Shown in pieces: positions 11,069 to 22,638 of a stretch of 50,500 nt of DNA. The position numbers were made by a program, and so were the translations under genes. Source of the stretch: Owenia fusiformis (Eukaryota; Annelida; Polychaeta; Sabellida; Oweniidae). Position 1 is the stretch's first letter. Each line of letters starts with the position of its first letter. The stretch covers positions 125,342 to 175,841 of the forward strand of contig CAIIXF020000235.1 in the NCBI GenBank assembly GCA_903813345.2, given 5' to 3'. The notes beneath the pieces are model-generated. The model was given only the letters and a program-made list of their open reading frames with translations, was not told the DNA's origin and did not search any database.

Positions 11069-12204
11069 CTGCAAAAAAAAATTCCGTTGTAAACGACAAC
11101 AGATTAATGTATATCTGCCAACCTAAAATAATGTTCGTTAGATTAAAAGGTTATTGTCAGGACCGAAATGTGTTTTTCTTGTGTTAATAAAAATAAGATT
11201 TCCATTTATGACATCCCCGCATTTATTACATCCCCGCATTAATTACACCCCCGTCTAGATAGAAGTAGTTTCATTTCTGAAAGCATTGAGAATACACTTA
11301 GAACATTTCAATAATATGAGGTTGAATCATAGATCACAGTAAGAGTTTTATAAAATACCTAACATATCAGATTCACGTACAACTAGGTTGGCGGGTCTAA
11401 TTCACATGCATGTATGTTTTGGTATAAAACAAATTAATTTTTTGCAACTTTAATGAAATAAGACAACCGTATTAACACCCAAATAATGCAAAGTAGACGA
11501 AAACGCAATGCGTAAAGAATGAAACCATGCAGGCTACAAGTGGTTATTTTGATTTTAGATTGTTGTTGTATTTTGACCCAAGCTGAGTCGCGAAATGAAG
11601 ACCATCCTTTTAGGGCCCGTAGGTAATAATATATAAGTAGGTAAAAGTTCATTTTTAACGACCAAGCAACGTCATATATAGCAGTCTGTAATAAGATACA
11701 ATTAGGCGAATATATCGAAGGAAAACATCTCTTTTCAGAAGCAATTAAACAGGCATAATGAAAGGATAATTCTCCTTCATGGCGATAATCAACCAGGTAC
11801 AACTTAGTTCAGTCGTTCGGTTTGAGACGAATCTGTCGAGGCACATGTAATCAAAGAGAACTATTCTTAATAATGTGAGGCACAGAATCAAGGACAGCCT
11901 TATCCCTGTAGTAGTGCATACGAGGGTCAAATAAATGACCTCATCTGCACAATGGTTCCAATTCACCTTTGGAAACCTGAGATGCAAGCTTTAAGAATCA
12001 GTCGACTGACGGATTTACCTACACTCATTTTAATATGACTAGTACCTAGTATTATTTACTTCAATTTTAAACTGGTTTATCATAAAACGTAGGCTAATTC
12101 GTCAGCCGACAACCGGCAGTTGAAATCACGAATGGTACCTCAGAGATACTCATTAAAATGTTAGTGGAAATCAAAGCTTTGAAAATCAACTGAAATTTCC
12201 TGTT

Positions 12205-12685
12205 TAACACCCCAGTCACATTTGTCGTACGGCGGCCGTGCGTCGACCGCAGATCAATTAAATCAGTGAATTTCTGCGGCGAGCGTAAAAAAACTACGCT
12301 CGCCTTGCGGTCTCCGTACGGCGTATCCAGTTTTTTACAGGCCATTGCTGTCGTATCTTTGCTGTGAACACAACGCAATATACTTTTTAATGTAATACCA
12401 CAGCAACCTATAATACTAAGTTCCTAATGGCCAATGTAACATTCAGCACTTTTTATTTGATACTCTATCATAGAACTATAAATAACATTTATAAATTGAT
12501 GTAAATAACTCAAAAATAAGTTTAACGTTTGCCAACAGAAATTCTAAATTCGCCGTGCGGCTGCCGTGGGAAATGTGACTGCAAAAGTACCCGACCGCAG
12601 AAATTATACGGCAAGCGTAGAAATGTTACTGACCGCAAAAATGATAAACCGCATGGCGGCCATAGGAAATGTGACTTAGGTGTTA
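12205..12685. mobile_element. MITE family 1, copy in cassette A (TA-flanked, Tc1/mariner-like)
   Basis: The left end reads taacaccccagtcacattt and the right end, reverse-complemented, taacacctaagtcacattt; the similarity continues into CG-rich sequence (cgtacggcggcc against ctatggccgcc). The ends start and finish with TA, as for Tc1/mariner-type insertions. No transposase is encoded. The interior is unusually CpG-rich for this region. Confidence 0.75.
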
Positions 12686-13519
12686 GAACCCATATACTAG
12701 CCAAATGATATATGCTCAGAAAAGATTTCTATTGAATGAGGCTAACTCAACTAGCTAAAGTATGATCTCCCCAGCATCTTCTCTCGTGGCGCAGCGCCCA
12801 CTTTAACTGAAAAATGCGCCCACTTCAAAGTTCGCGCAAATCTCGATTTTCTGAAGTATGACCAATCAGGAAACATTTCAAAATATGATTAAAGCTGGCA
12901 ACATGCAAACTTCAAATTGGAATTCCTTTGTAATTTTATCAGATATATCTTCCTAATACGAAATTCTTCACAATTCAATGGGACTTTAGAAGTAAGAAGT
13001 CTTGAATATGTCTCAAACTACCCAGGCATTCATTGATTCCAAGCTGAATTTGCAATTATAAAATCCCTGTGAGCCATTGTGACAGAATTTCAGTATCTAT
13101 TCAATTCGTATTTTTCTGAATTATTGTAAATAAGAAACGATTCTCTTCTATTGTAAACTTTCAAAAGTATCTAAAAATTCTCTGATATTGAATTTCGGAG
13201 GGCAGAATGTCCTTACATTACCCCAGAACCCCCCCCCTCCATCTTGCACTGAGCTCTCTAGACACTGTGAAATTTTGATTGACTAGCCAAATTTTGTCTT
13301 GGTAGAAAAATATTTGAAGGGACCAATTTTAAATGCCCCGCCAAACGACAAAGATTAAAAAAGATTTTTAGAACCCTGGCCGTGTTACGAGAGTATAATA
13401 ACCCTTCTCTTATTCAGCTCATATATTTTCTGGTAGCCTTATTCGTCCGTGCTTGTTGCGTTATCAGCAATCTTTGTTATGAACCCCACCTACATGATAA
13501 ATAGATGACTGGACACAAG

Positions 13520-13645
13520 TAGCGAAGCAAGCGGCGAATATTTTGAAAATGTAAATACTGCGAGCAAAGAAAGTGGCAAATACTTTAAAGATTCTAATAC
13601 AGCGAGCGATGCGACTGGCAAAAATTTTGAACAAAAAATTGCAAC
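13520..13645 (+). repeat. About 42-bp tandem repeat, three diverged units
   Basis: Units starting gcga(a/g)(g/c) at about 13522, 13560 and 13602 share the order gcgag..agtggcaaatactttaaa. The plus strand is open through all three units and would read repeats such as NTASKESGKYF. No start or splice site supports a gene, so I treat it as a minisatellite. Confidence 0.5.
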
Positions 13646-14283
13646 CACATGGGAAAAGAACCCGGAGAGATCAATGGCCAAGTGTTTTTTCTTCTGAGAA
13701 AATGAGGATTTCAGCAAATCATCATCGATGGGAATATCATTAAATCCTCATTCGAGACTTTAAGCAGTGCACATAAAATCGAAAGGAAACCTGTACGTTT
13801 AAATCGCTCTATACAAATGCATGTAGTTTTCCCACACAAAATAATCGTTCCGTGTTTATTTAGTCCGTTATTAGAGATTTTACATTTTGGCATGTCAACC
13901 TAAGGTCCTTACCATGGCATGGGTGCACTAAGGTCCTACCACTTTTGGAAGAGGTTATTTTCATGCAAAAGGTAGTATAGGAGTCGATACATTTTATAAG
14001 CACAACATTTGAATACACACTCAGTGGAGTCAGTTACTTGAATAAAACCTAGACATTGCAAATCTATATAGTAATGTATTAGTATAGTATATAATTTATC
14101 AATTGTGCAAAAGACCCCATGCAGAACAGTTCTAGTGATAAAGACAATCTTCCCATTACAAACCAAAGGCTTTACCAAAATGCCCAAAAATCACTATTGA
14201 TTTTTCTATTATTGCAGACATTTATGGTTAGTTTATTGACTAAATTTCACAAACAGGCACAATTCTAAAAAATATTACTTGGA

Positions 14284-15058
14284 TATACAAATTGAGGTGC
14301 TATGGAAGTTAACAGGAAATGACAAAACAAAAAATGTCAAAACCATGCTGGATTTTGAAATTTTTTTGAATCAAGATAACAGAGTTCTGTTTGGACCTCC
14401 AGTCAGTTTAATTAGTTCCACATATCATTTACATGACTGGAAACACAAGGAAAATGGTCAGAATGACCATAAACATGATGAAATAACCTTTTCAGCCCTC
14501 TGAAAATGTGAATTGAAAATAGCTAAGAGTAGGTGCTCAGGAAAGGTCACTGAAGAGAATCTTTTGACTTTTTCAGAAAATGTGCCCAATATATTACTCT
14601 AAATGATACAATTTTGAACAAATTCATATCATTCTCAGAAAAAGAAAAAAATGAAAAAAAACTGAATTCAAAATCGATCTATTTTCCTTTTAACTACAGC
14701 AATTATTGTTTCAGACAATTTTTTAAAATTTCAAAGATTGTATCATTTAGAGCAATATATTAGACACATGTTCTGAAAAAATCAAGAGATTTTGTTCATT
14801 GACCTTTCCTGAGCCCTACTTTTAGCTATCTTTCAGTCACATTTTCAGACGGCTGAAAAGGTTATTTCATCATGTTTATGGTCATTCTGACCATTTTCCT
14901 TGTGTTCCCGGTCGTGTAAATATGTTGAACTAGTTAAACTGACTGGAGGTCCAAACAGAACTCTGTTATCTTGGTTCAAAAAAATTTCAGAATCCAGCAT
15001 GGTTTTGACATTTTTTGTTTTGTCATTTCTGTTAACTTACATAGCACCTTAAATTACA
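14284..15058. mobile_element. Fold-back element with long inverted arms
   Basis: Two arms of about 340 bp are inverted copies with moderate divergence: 14284 to about 14630 and about 14710 to 15058. Shared phrases include aggtgctat, gttaacag, gacaaaacaaaaaatgtc, ccatgctggatt and catgatgaaataacc against their complements. The centre is short. No coding capacity; it looks like a non-autonomous fold-back transposon. Confidence 0.85.
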
Positions 15059-15059
15059 A

Positions 15060-16020
15060 ATTAAAATGTGTTGCATGAAACACATTGATGAATTTGTTCA
15101 TACAAACTGGAGAACGTATATAATCTGTGTTCTCCACTTTCAATGAACACATTTTTTGTACTTTCTCCTGCATGTCTGAACAAATATTTTGTGTTCATTC
15201 TCCAACATGCATAAGCAAATGATTTGTACTTTCTCCATTGTGCATGAACCAAAACGTTGTTCATTCTCTTCCGTGATTTCAATATTTTGTTAATTAATCA
15301 ATGTGTCAGAAAGAATAAAATGTACCTAAACCAGTGAGCATGAACGAATTTAATGTACTACAATATCTATAATGTGTATGAAGAGACATTACGCTCTTTC
15401 TCCAGTATGGACATGTATATGAACCAACACGCCTGTGTATATACCAGGCCTGTCAACTGTCCCGCAATTTGCGTATTTGTCACGCATTTGCTGAAGAATT
15501 TGAAGTCACGCCAGTTTTTTTTTGCGTGACAGAAAATGTCACGCAAATACGCATTTTACCTGGTAATTGTCAAGCAAAAATATTTCTGTAGAAAATTTTT
15601 CAAAACATGTTTACGATTACGGTAAAAATACGAACGTCGGAAAAAACCGAACGCAATTTGTTCGGATTTGTCACGCGAATCCCGTATATGTCACGCATGT
15701 TAATTGGAAATTTTCGTACCTACACATTTTGTATGAACAAATACTATGTACTTTCTCCAGTGTGTATGAACGTACAGAGTATTGGTTAAATAACTAAAGT
15801 GAAAGTACATAATATTTGCTGATGCACACTGGAGAAAGTACATGATATTTGTCAATACACGACAGTTAAAATTTATTGTTTCATATATACACTGGAAAAA
15901 TATAAATAGTAGTCCATACAAACATACAAAGAAAGTAAATAAAACAATAAAATATTGGTTTAGGCACATGGGAAATTAACCTAGTTTCGATTCATACATA
16001 CTGGAGAAAGTATACACAGA
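15060..16020. repeat. Degenerate short repeats containing tactttctcc / ggagaaagta
   Basis: The phrase tactttctcc followed by tgtgcatgaac-like sequence recurs at irregular spacings of about 33-40 bp at 15125-15260. It returns near 15750, and in inverted orientation at 15820-16015. At 15450-15700 a second motif, tgtcacgca with its complement, repeats in both orientations. No clear element ends. Confidence 0.5.
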
Positions 16021-16029
16021 GGAGTGTGA

Positions 16030-16345
16030 CTCAGAAAATGTGACTCAAAAACAGTTAAAAGTTGGACTTTTAGAAAGGTCACCAGACAGAATCTATTGCA
16101 TTTTTGAGAAAGTGTGCCAAATATATTATTTGAAATTATAGAAGCTTTTGAAAATTTGAATTCATTCCTAAAAATAGAAAAAATGAGAAAACTGCTTTAG
16201 AAAGCAATCCATTCTCTTATTTTATGATCACAATTTTTGTTTCAGACAACTTTTCAAAATTCCAAAGCTCCTATGACATGTATGATTTAGAGTAATATAT
16301 TTGGCACATTTTCTGAGAAGTCTTTCACATGATGTTTAGGGTCAT
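16030..16345. mobile_element. Partial second copy of the 14.3-kb fold-back family
   Basis: The left part (aaaggtcacc..agacagaatc, then gtgccaaatatattatt) and the right part (gatttagagtaatatatttggcacattttctgag) are inverted to each other and match the inner arms of the element at 14284-15058. The outer arms are missing. Confidence 0.6.
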
Positions 16346-16785
16346 TCATTCATACAAACTAAAGAGAGTATGAGAATATTCATTAATCCAATCTGAGTAA
16401 TATGACAGATAGTTGGTTCTTCAAAAAGAGAGGTTTACTTAGATTTTGAATATCAAATAGATTTGGATCAAGTGTTATAAAGAATCTGATCTTCTTAACT
16501 TACTTAACTTCGAGCACGCAGATAAATATTCAATTGATTTACATAAAATGCAGAGTTCCTGTGACAATGGCATTTATTTTTAATAATCAAGAAAGTACTT
16601 TGCACCCTCCCGCCAAGTTTGGAAGAAGCCAGAGCTTTCATTCTGGTACACATCGCATCTAGAAACATGTCTGTGTCTATCGTGTAAGAAGAGAGGGTCA
16701 AGGTATTCCATTATGGAGCATTTTGGAAACCGTTCTTAGAAATTGCTATGCTGAAAATGGGCTATTGGTATACACTGTGTACACG

Positions 16786-16890
16786 TAATGCAGATTGCTC
16801 CGATTTTCACCACGGCGCCATGCCGATTGAGTATTTTGTTCAAAATTAAATACATATTGAACAAACGGAGCAAATGTGACCCAGGCATCA
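16786..16890. mobile_element. MITE family 2, short copy
   Basis: Right end ggagcaaatgtgacccaggc and interior cacggcgcca, gccgattgagtatt, ttgttcaaaatt match the copy at 17558. The left terminal repeat has lost about 10 bp. Confidence 0.6.
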
Positions 16891-17557
16891 GTGTAGTATG
16901 AATTTATTTTGTTTGGATGCCAGTCAGAGCTCTTGGTGCAAGTACTAAGTTTGCAAACATGCATGTCAACCATGGCCAATTAGAAAAGTGCACCCCTTCT
17001 ATATGATAATATAAACCCTTCCTACACCTTGGTTTAGCTTTGGATCACCATGCTATCACTATGTGGCAGAAATGCATTCTGATTGGATATAAATGATCAC
17101 ATGACTTAGTTCACCAAGGTATCAGGAGATGGCATGCCAAAATGTAAAATCTCTATTTAGACTACACACCATCGTGAACTATGCCAAAGTTATACAGCTG
17201 GTTTTCTATGATACGTATTTTAAACATGCTCGTTTCGTAAGATATTTGAAGATAAAACATGTATGACATACATCATTTTCTTCGGAAAGCATTATACTAT
17301 GCATCGAAATCAAAATTGCTAGCTTAGTATTCATGTGGCAGGAGTTTAATGATTCCCGTTCACACCAACGCGAAATTGCAAATCTCCCGTTCTAAACACA
17401 GCTCTGAAACTGGTCGAGTATCTGAAGTAGACCTTTTTAATATGCGCGCAATATACATCACTCCATTGATTCATTGGCTTTCGTTCACGGTTACGTTGTG
17501 AAAGATGTCGCTACTTTAAACTCTCTATTATCTTAGAAGAAATTGAGTCTCGACTAG

Positions 17558-17695
17558 TAATGCCTGGGTCACATTTGCTGCGATTCATCGGCCGGCGCCG
17601 ATTTTGTTCAAAATTGAATGCATTTCTGAACACAATACTCAATCGGCCGGGCGCCGTAATGAAAATCGGGGCAAATCAGTGTGACCAAGGCATTA
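17558..17695. mobile_element. MITE family 2, complete copy of 138 bp
   Basis: Left end taatgcctgggtcacatttg; right end, reverse-complemented, taatgccttggtcacactga. Both ends carry TA. Inside, a GC-rich arm (atcggccggcgccg) is repeated inverted (cggccgggcgccg), so the whole unit can fold. The first bases resemble those of MITE family 1 (gtcacattt), which may point to related ends. Confidence 0.7.
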
Positions 17696-17938
17696 AGGTA
17701 TGCTACTGGTTACACGTATTTTTCTGAAATGTTGGTTAACCTTCATGTGTCATGTTGCTGTTGGTTATGCTTGACATTCAGTGAGCAAACATGGGTTGGT
17801 ATTTCAAAGACAGAACACAGAAACAAATCGAAAATAACTTGGAACAATCTATGTTGTTTCCATAGGCCTAGAGGGGGACAAGGTATTTGTTTCAAATTAC
17901 TCCCTTTGGGGTTATTCAAGGGTTAAACATGTACTCAC

Positions 17939-18109
17939 TTGTATAATTCGCAGTGTCACCAGTAGCTCCCTCTAGTTGATCGTCATCCATGTCTTTACCA
18001 GCCATCTCAAATGCTTCCATATTTTCCCAAGAAGCATCAAGCTTTTCCTCCACATAGGTCTCTACATCAATGGTAGTTTCATCTTGGCTCTGATCTTTTG
18101 TTTGGATGT
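17939..18109 (-). CDS. Acidic exon R3, cassette A
   Basis: A 171-bp symmetric phase-1 exon between acceptor ttcttgcag (ending 18110) and donor gtgagt. It reads from DIQTKDQSQDETT through YVEEKL, WENMEAFEMAG and MDDDQLEGATGDT to NYT. No known domain; the segment is strongly acidic and probably disordered. It is a near copy of the exon at 32735-32908 and a more distant relative of exons R1 and R2. Its phase joins exactly with the TRIM exon at 11068. The stretch between this exon and the gap at 19001 shows no upstream coding exon, so cassette A seems to depend on the 5' exons beyond 33.5 kb. Confidence 0.8.
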
Positions 18110-19000
18110 CTGCAAGAACAAAATATACTAATGGTATATTTATGGAATATTTATGGCTTTGTATAAAAAACCTCCTACCCCATACCCAACTACCGACGTA
18201 CGTGGGACATGATACAGTCTTTGAGGGATTCAATTTTTAAGATTATTAAATCTTAATTTATGGTGAATTATAGATGAATTGATGCATCCATATACCTTTA
18301 TTAATGGATCTGTTATCTGTCTAGTCATAAAATAAAGCTGGAATTGCAGAAATGTTAATAATTATGAGCTATTTTGAATTCATGCTTTTGATTTCTCGAA
18401 ATGTTTTTTGTTGATCGAGCAGTCTGGCTTTGTATAAAAAACCTCGTACCTCTTACGTACGTGGGTCTTGACACAGTTTTTGAAGGTGCAAATTTTAATT
18501 TTTTTAAGATCATTCATTCTCAGTTCATAGTTCATACTTAATTATAGATGCATTGATGCATCCGTCTCCTGTGCCTCTATCTATACAATAATAGAATAAA
18601 CCCGAATTGCAACAAAAAATCATTTCGAAATATCAAAAGCAGACCAGAAAACAAAATACCTCAAATTCATGAAATTAAAGGCACGCTGTAATATCGCCAA
18701 TAAAATGGTTCAAACTTTTTTTGGGGCTTCAGAGTCGATTTCATGGTTTAAAACCTTCTCCGATGATTCTAATTTTGGACTACGCATGAAGGAGTCCATT
18801 CAAAGTCACGTAATGAACCTTAAAAAGCAATATTAAGACTGAGGATTGAAAGTTGTATATGACAACTTTCAGCTTATCTTTATTGCCATAGACCGGAAGT
18901 GAAGTTGAGTAAATGGTCATAATGTTCTTTTTCTGAAGCGGGGAAGTCAAAACATTACTAATAGAAATTATAGTAAGCATGAGAAGATCATTTAGAAGCA
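18110..19000. other. Spacer between cassettes A and B, with a tandem duplication
   Basis: No exon seen. A segment starting ggctttgtataaaaaacctc occurs at about 18153 and again at about 18424. Both copies contain tacgtggg, cacagt/acagtct, atagatg and gcatcc in the same order, so about 270 bp is tandemly duplicated. A promoter for a separate cassette A gene cannot be excluded here. Confidence 0.5.
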
Positions 19001-19500
19001 NNNNNNNNNNNNNNNNNNNNNNNNNNNNNNNNNNNNNNNNNNNNNNNNNNNNNNNNNNNNNNNNNNNNNNNNNNNNNNNNNNNNNNNNNNNNNNNNNNNN
19101 NNNNNNNNNNNNNNNNNNNNNNNNNNNNNNNNNNNNNNNNNNNNNNNNNNNNNNNNNNNNNNNNNNNNNNNNNNNNNNNNNNNNNNNNNNNNNNNNNNNN
19201 NNNNNNNNNNNNNNNNNNNNNNNNNNNNNNNNNNNNNNNNNNNNNNNNNNNNNNNNNNNNNNNNNNNNNNNNNNNNNNNNNNNNNNNNNNNNNNNNNNNN
19301 NNNNNNNNNNNNNNNNNNNNNNNNNNNNNNNNNNNNNNNNNNNNNNNNNNNNNNNNNNNNNNNNNNNNNNNNNNNNNNNNNNNNNNNNNNNNNNNNNNNN
19401 NNNNNNNNNNNNNNNNNNNNNNNNNNNNNNNNNNNNNNNNNNNNNNNNNNNNNNNNNNNNNNNNNNNNNNNNNNNNNNNNNNNNNNNNNNNNNNNNNNNN
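19001..19500. other. Assembly gap (500 N)
   Basis: Exactly 500 unknown bases, a conventional placeholder size. They replace the B-box, coiled coil, propeller and stop of TRIM exon B. The paralogue needs about 1545 bp for this part, so the true gap is probably larger than drawn, unless exon B is truncated. Confidence 0.95.
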
Positions 19501-19761
19501 CAAGATAATTACGCTTAAGACCTCTAGCCCCCTCTTTCTGGACGTCTAATGAGACTTTACATATCGGACAGGTACATTTACCCTGTTGCTTGAACCATCT
19601 CTCAAGGCAATTACAACACATGGTGTGACCACATGGCGTTATTCTTGGATCTTTCAGCATGGTCTTGCAAATTGGACAATCGAGATCTAGGTCCCCGCTT
19701 TTTATGTCCACATCGTTGTCCTCTAAACCATCTCCATCGTCATCCGAGATATTTCCACCAG
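19501..19761 (-). CDS. Terminal TRIM exon, cassette B (RING part; rest in gap)
   Basis: The visible 261 bp start at acceptor ttttgcag (ending 19762), the same site as in cassette A. They encode the acidic leader and a complete C3HC4 RING (CPIC, CGHTMCCNC, CTCPIC) up to GLKRNYL, where the gap begins. About 6 of 87 residues differ from cassette A, including two inside the first RING loop (CKTML against CMTRL). All zinc ligands are kept. Phase 1 entry fits exon R3 at 32735-32908. Whether the B-box, coiled coil and propeller are intact cannot be seen. Confidence 0.8.
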
Positions 19762-20793
19762 CTGCAAAATAGAAAAATTCATTGTAAACGACAATAGATT
19801 AATGCATATCTGCCAACCTAAAATAATGTTCGGTAGATTAAAAGGTTATTGTCAGGATTTCTTCCGAAATGTGGTTTCATGTTAAGAAAAATAAGATTTC
19901 AATTTATTACATCCCCGCATTTATCACATCCCCGTCTAGATAGAAGTAGTTTCATTTCTGAAAGCATAGAGAATACATTAAGAACATTTCAATAATATGA
20001 GGTTAGATCACAGTTTAATAAAACACCTAAAAATATCAGATTCGTTTACAACTAGATTGGCGGGTCTACTTCACATGCAAGTATGTTTTCGTATAAAACA
20101 AGTTAATTTTTTGCAACTTTAATGAAATAAGCGTGGTATTAACACCCAAATAATGCAAAAGAGAGGAAAACACAATGCATAATTAATGAATCCATGCAGG
20201 CTACAAGTGGTTATTTTGATTCATTCAGAAATGAAGACCCTCATTTAAGGGCCCCGTAATAACTACTTAAAACGACCAAGCAAAGTCATATATAGCCAAT
20301 CTGTATAAAGATACAATCAGGGAATATAACGAAGGAGAACATCTCTTTTCAGAAGCAATTAGAAAGGCACAATGAAAGGATAATTATCCTTCATGGCGAT
20401 AATCAACCAAGTACAACTTAGTTCAGTCGATCTGTTTGAGACGAATCTGTCGAGGGCAATACAAAGAGATCTATTCTTGATAATGTGAGGCACAGAATCA
20501 AGAACAACCGTTTCCCCGAGTAGTGCATGCGAGGGTCAAATAAATGACCCGATCTAATTCACCTTTGAAAAAAATCTTGTGACTTTATCGAAAAAATATG
20601 GCTGTTATTTTTTGTACTTTTTTTTTAGCATGTTACATTAAGAATCAGTGTTATTGACCTCAACTGTTGGTTGTCGACTGACGCACAACCTACACGTTTA
20701 TGAACAACTCATTTTAAAATGAATAGTACCTGCTATCATTTACTTAGATTTTGAAATGTTAGTGGAAATCAAAGCTTTGAAAATCAGCTGAAA

Positions 20794-21523
20794 GGATAGG
20801 TATCGATATGGAGAACTGAATTCAACAATGTTTTTCTCTTAAACCAATCATTGAAAACATTCTGTAAAAAACATGGTATTTTATGTAATGTTGAATGATT
20901 GACAACAATTTAATGCGAAAATTATTTAGAAATATTTTATATAACTGTTTTTGATAACATTTTTTGTTTTTTTGTGCAATTGTTTTTGCTCCTTTCTACC
21001 AATTCTTGAGAATGAAATAAAATGTCTTTCCGAACCTTGTTGGAACAAAATAGCATATACAACATGTTTTTAGACCTATCAATATTAAAGTTATACAAAG
21101 AAATTTTTGGTTGATTTTAAAAAAGTATTCAAAAAATTAAAACAAAATCCCCCCAAAATAGATAAAAATCAAGAAAAAACTTTTATTTCATTAACAAGAT
21201 ACTTTTTTAAAATCAACCAAAATTTCCTTTGTACAATTACAATATTGAGAGACCTAAACATGTTGTGTTTATGTCGTTTTGTTCCAATGAGGTTCGGAAA
21301 GATGTTTCATTTTACTCTGGAAACATGATACCAAGAAAAAAAACAAGTGTTTGATGTGTTTTTAAAACAATATAGATGAAAGTATTTGTATCTCTTTCAA
21401 ATTATATTGTTACCATTCAAAAGATTGCCATTAAATTGACACTTTGTAAGATTTTCAGAACTTTTTGATGACTGGTTTAAGAGAAACGTGTGTTCAAAAA
21501 GTTCGCCATATTGATACCTATTC
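20794..21523. mobile_element. Fold-back element in cassette B intron
   Basis: Inverted arms of about 330 bp: 20794-21126 and 21198-21523. Ends read ggataggtatc and, reverse-complemented, gaataggtatc; inner arms share ttggttgattttaaaaaagtat. The cassette A intron at 12190-12200 keeps the uninterrupted sequence ctgaaatttcctg; here the element sits exactly between aaa and ttt, with no target-site duplication. No coding sequence. Confidence 0.8.
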
Positions 21524-22638
21524 TTTCCTGTTTAACACCCCATGCAGTCATATTTGTCGTACGGCGGCCGTGCGTCGACCGCAGATCAATTAAATCAGTG
21601 AATATCTGCTGCAAGCATAAAAATCTACCCTCGTCTTGCGGTCTCCGTACGGCGTATCCTGTTTGTTGTTCAGGGAGACCGTAGAAATCAACCAAAATTT
21701 CCTTTGTACAATTACAATATTGAGAGACCTAAACATGTTGTGTTTATGTCGTTTTGTTCCAATGAGGTTCGGAAAGATGTTTCATTTTACTCTGGAAACA
21801 TGATACCAAGAAAAAAAACAAGTGTTTGATGTGTTTTTAAAACAATATAGATGAAAGTATTTATATCTCTTTCAAATTATATTGTTACCATTCAAAAGAT
21901 TGCCATTAAATTGACACTTTGTAAGATTTTCAGAACTTTTTGATGACTGGTTTAAGAGAAACGTGTGTTCAAAAAGTTCGCCATATCGATACCTATTCTT
22001 TCCTGTTTAACACCCCATGCAGTCATATTTGTCGTACGGCGGCCGTGCGTCGACCGCAGATCAATTAAATCAGTGAATATCTGCTGCAAGCATAAAAATC
22101 TACCCTCGTCTTGCGGTCTCCGTACGGCGTATCCTGTTTGTTGTTCAGGGAGACCGTAGAAATCAACCAAAATTTCCTTTGTACAATTACAATATTGAGA
22201 GACCTAAACATGTTGTGTTTATGTCGTTTTGTTCCAATGAGGTTCGGAAAGATGTTTCATTTTACTCTGGAAACATGATACCAAGAAAAAAAACAAGTGT
22301 TTGATGTGTTTTTAAAACAATATAGATGAAAGTATTTATATCTCTTTCAAATTATATTGTTACCATTCAAAAGATTGCCATTAAATTGACACTTTGTAAG
22401 ATTTTCAGAACTTTTTGATGACTGGTTTAAGAGAAACGTGTGTTCAAAAAGTTCGCCATATCGATACCTATTCTTTCCTGTTTAACACCCCATGCAGTCA
22501 TATTTGTCGTACGGCGGCCGTGCGTCGACCGCAGATCAATTAAATCAGTGAATATCTGCTGCAAGCATAAAAATCTACCCTCGTCTTGCGGTCTCCGTAC
22601 GGCGTATCCTGTTTGTTGTTCAGGGAGACCGTAGAAAT
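21210..22638. repeat. 475-bp unit in three tandem copies
   Basis: Copies run from about 21214, 21689 and 22164. Copies 2 and 3 look identical by eye; copy 1 differs at a few bases (for example ttgatacc against tcgatacc). Each unit joins the right arm of the fold-back element to the left end of MITE family 1. The joint shares aaat between the two ends, so an initial microhomology-based duplication followed by unequal exchange is likely. Confidence 0.92.

Larger units (their letters stand above)
11069..17938 (-). other. Intron between acidic exon R3A and TRIM exon A
   Basis: About 6.9 kb, phase 1, donor gtgagt at 17938-17933. It contains several inverted-repeat elements listed separately. Blocks 11069-11990, 12060-13060, 13395-13460 and 17845-17938 match the cassette B intron in order, so this intron was duplicated with the exons. 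About 4.3 kb (13480-17840) has no counterpart in B. Confidence 0.75.

Noticed and set aside
11069-11099. Apparent start codon of a stand-alone TRIM protein at 11099
   Set aside because: The polypyrimidine tract and AG at 11069-11070 are conserved in the paralogue, whose sequence before the acceptor does not keep the frame; this is an intron end.
13490-13717. Minus-strand 75-residue hydrophobic frame
   Set aside because: It is the complement of a short tandem repeat; no start or splice context.
15060-15260. C2H2 zinc-finger relic, because ggagaaag near cac resembles the HTGEK linker
   Set aside because: The repeats are spaced about 33-40 bp, not 84 bp, and no Cys/His pattern appears in any frame.
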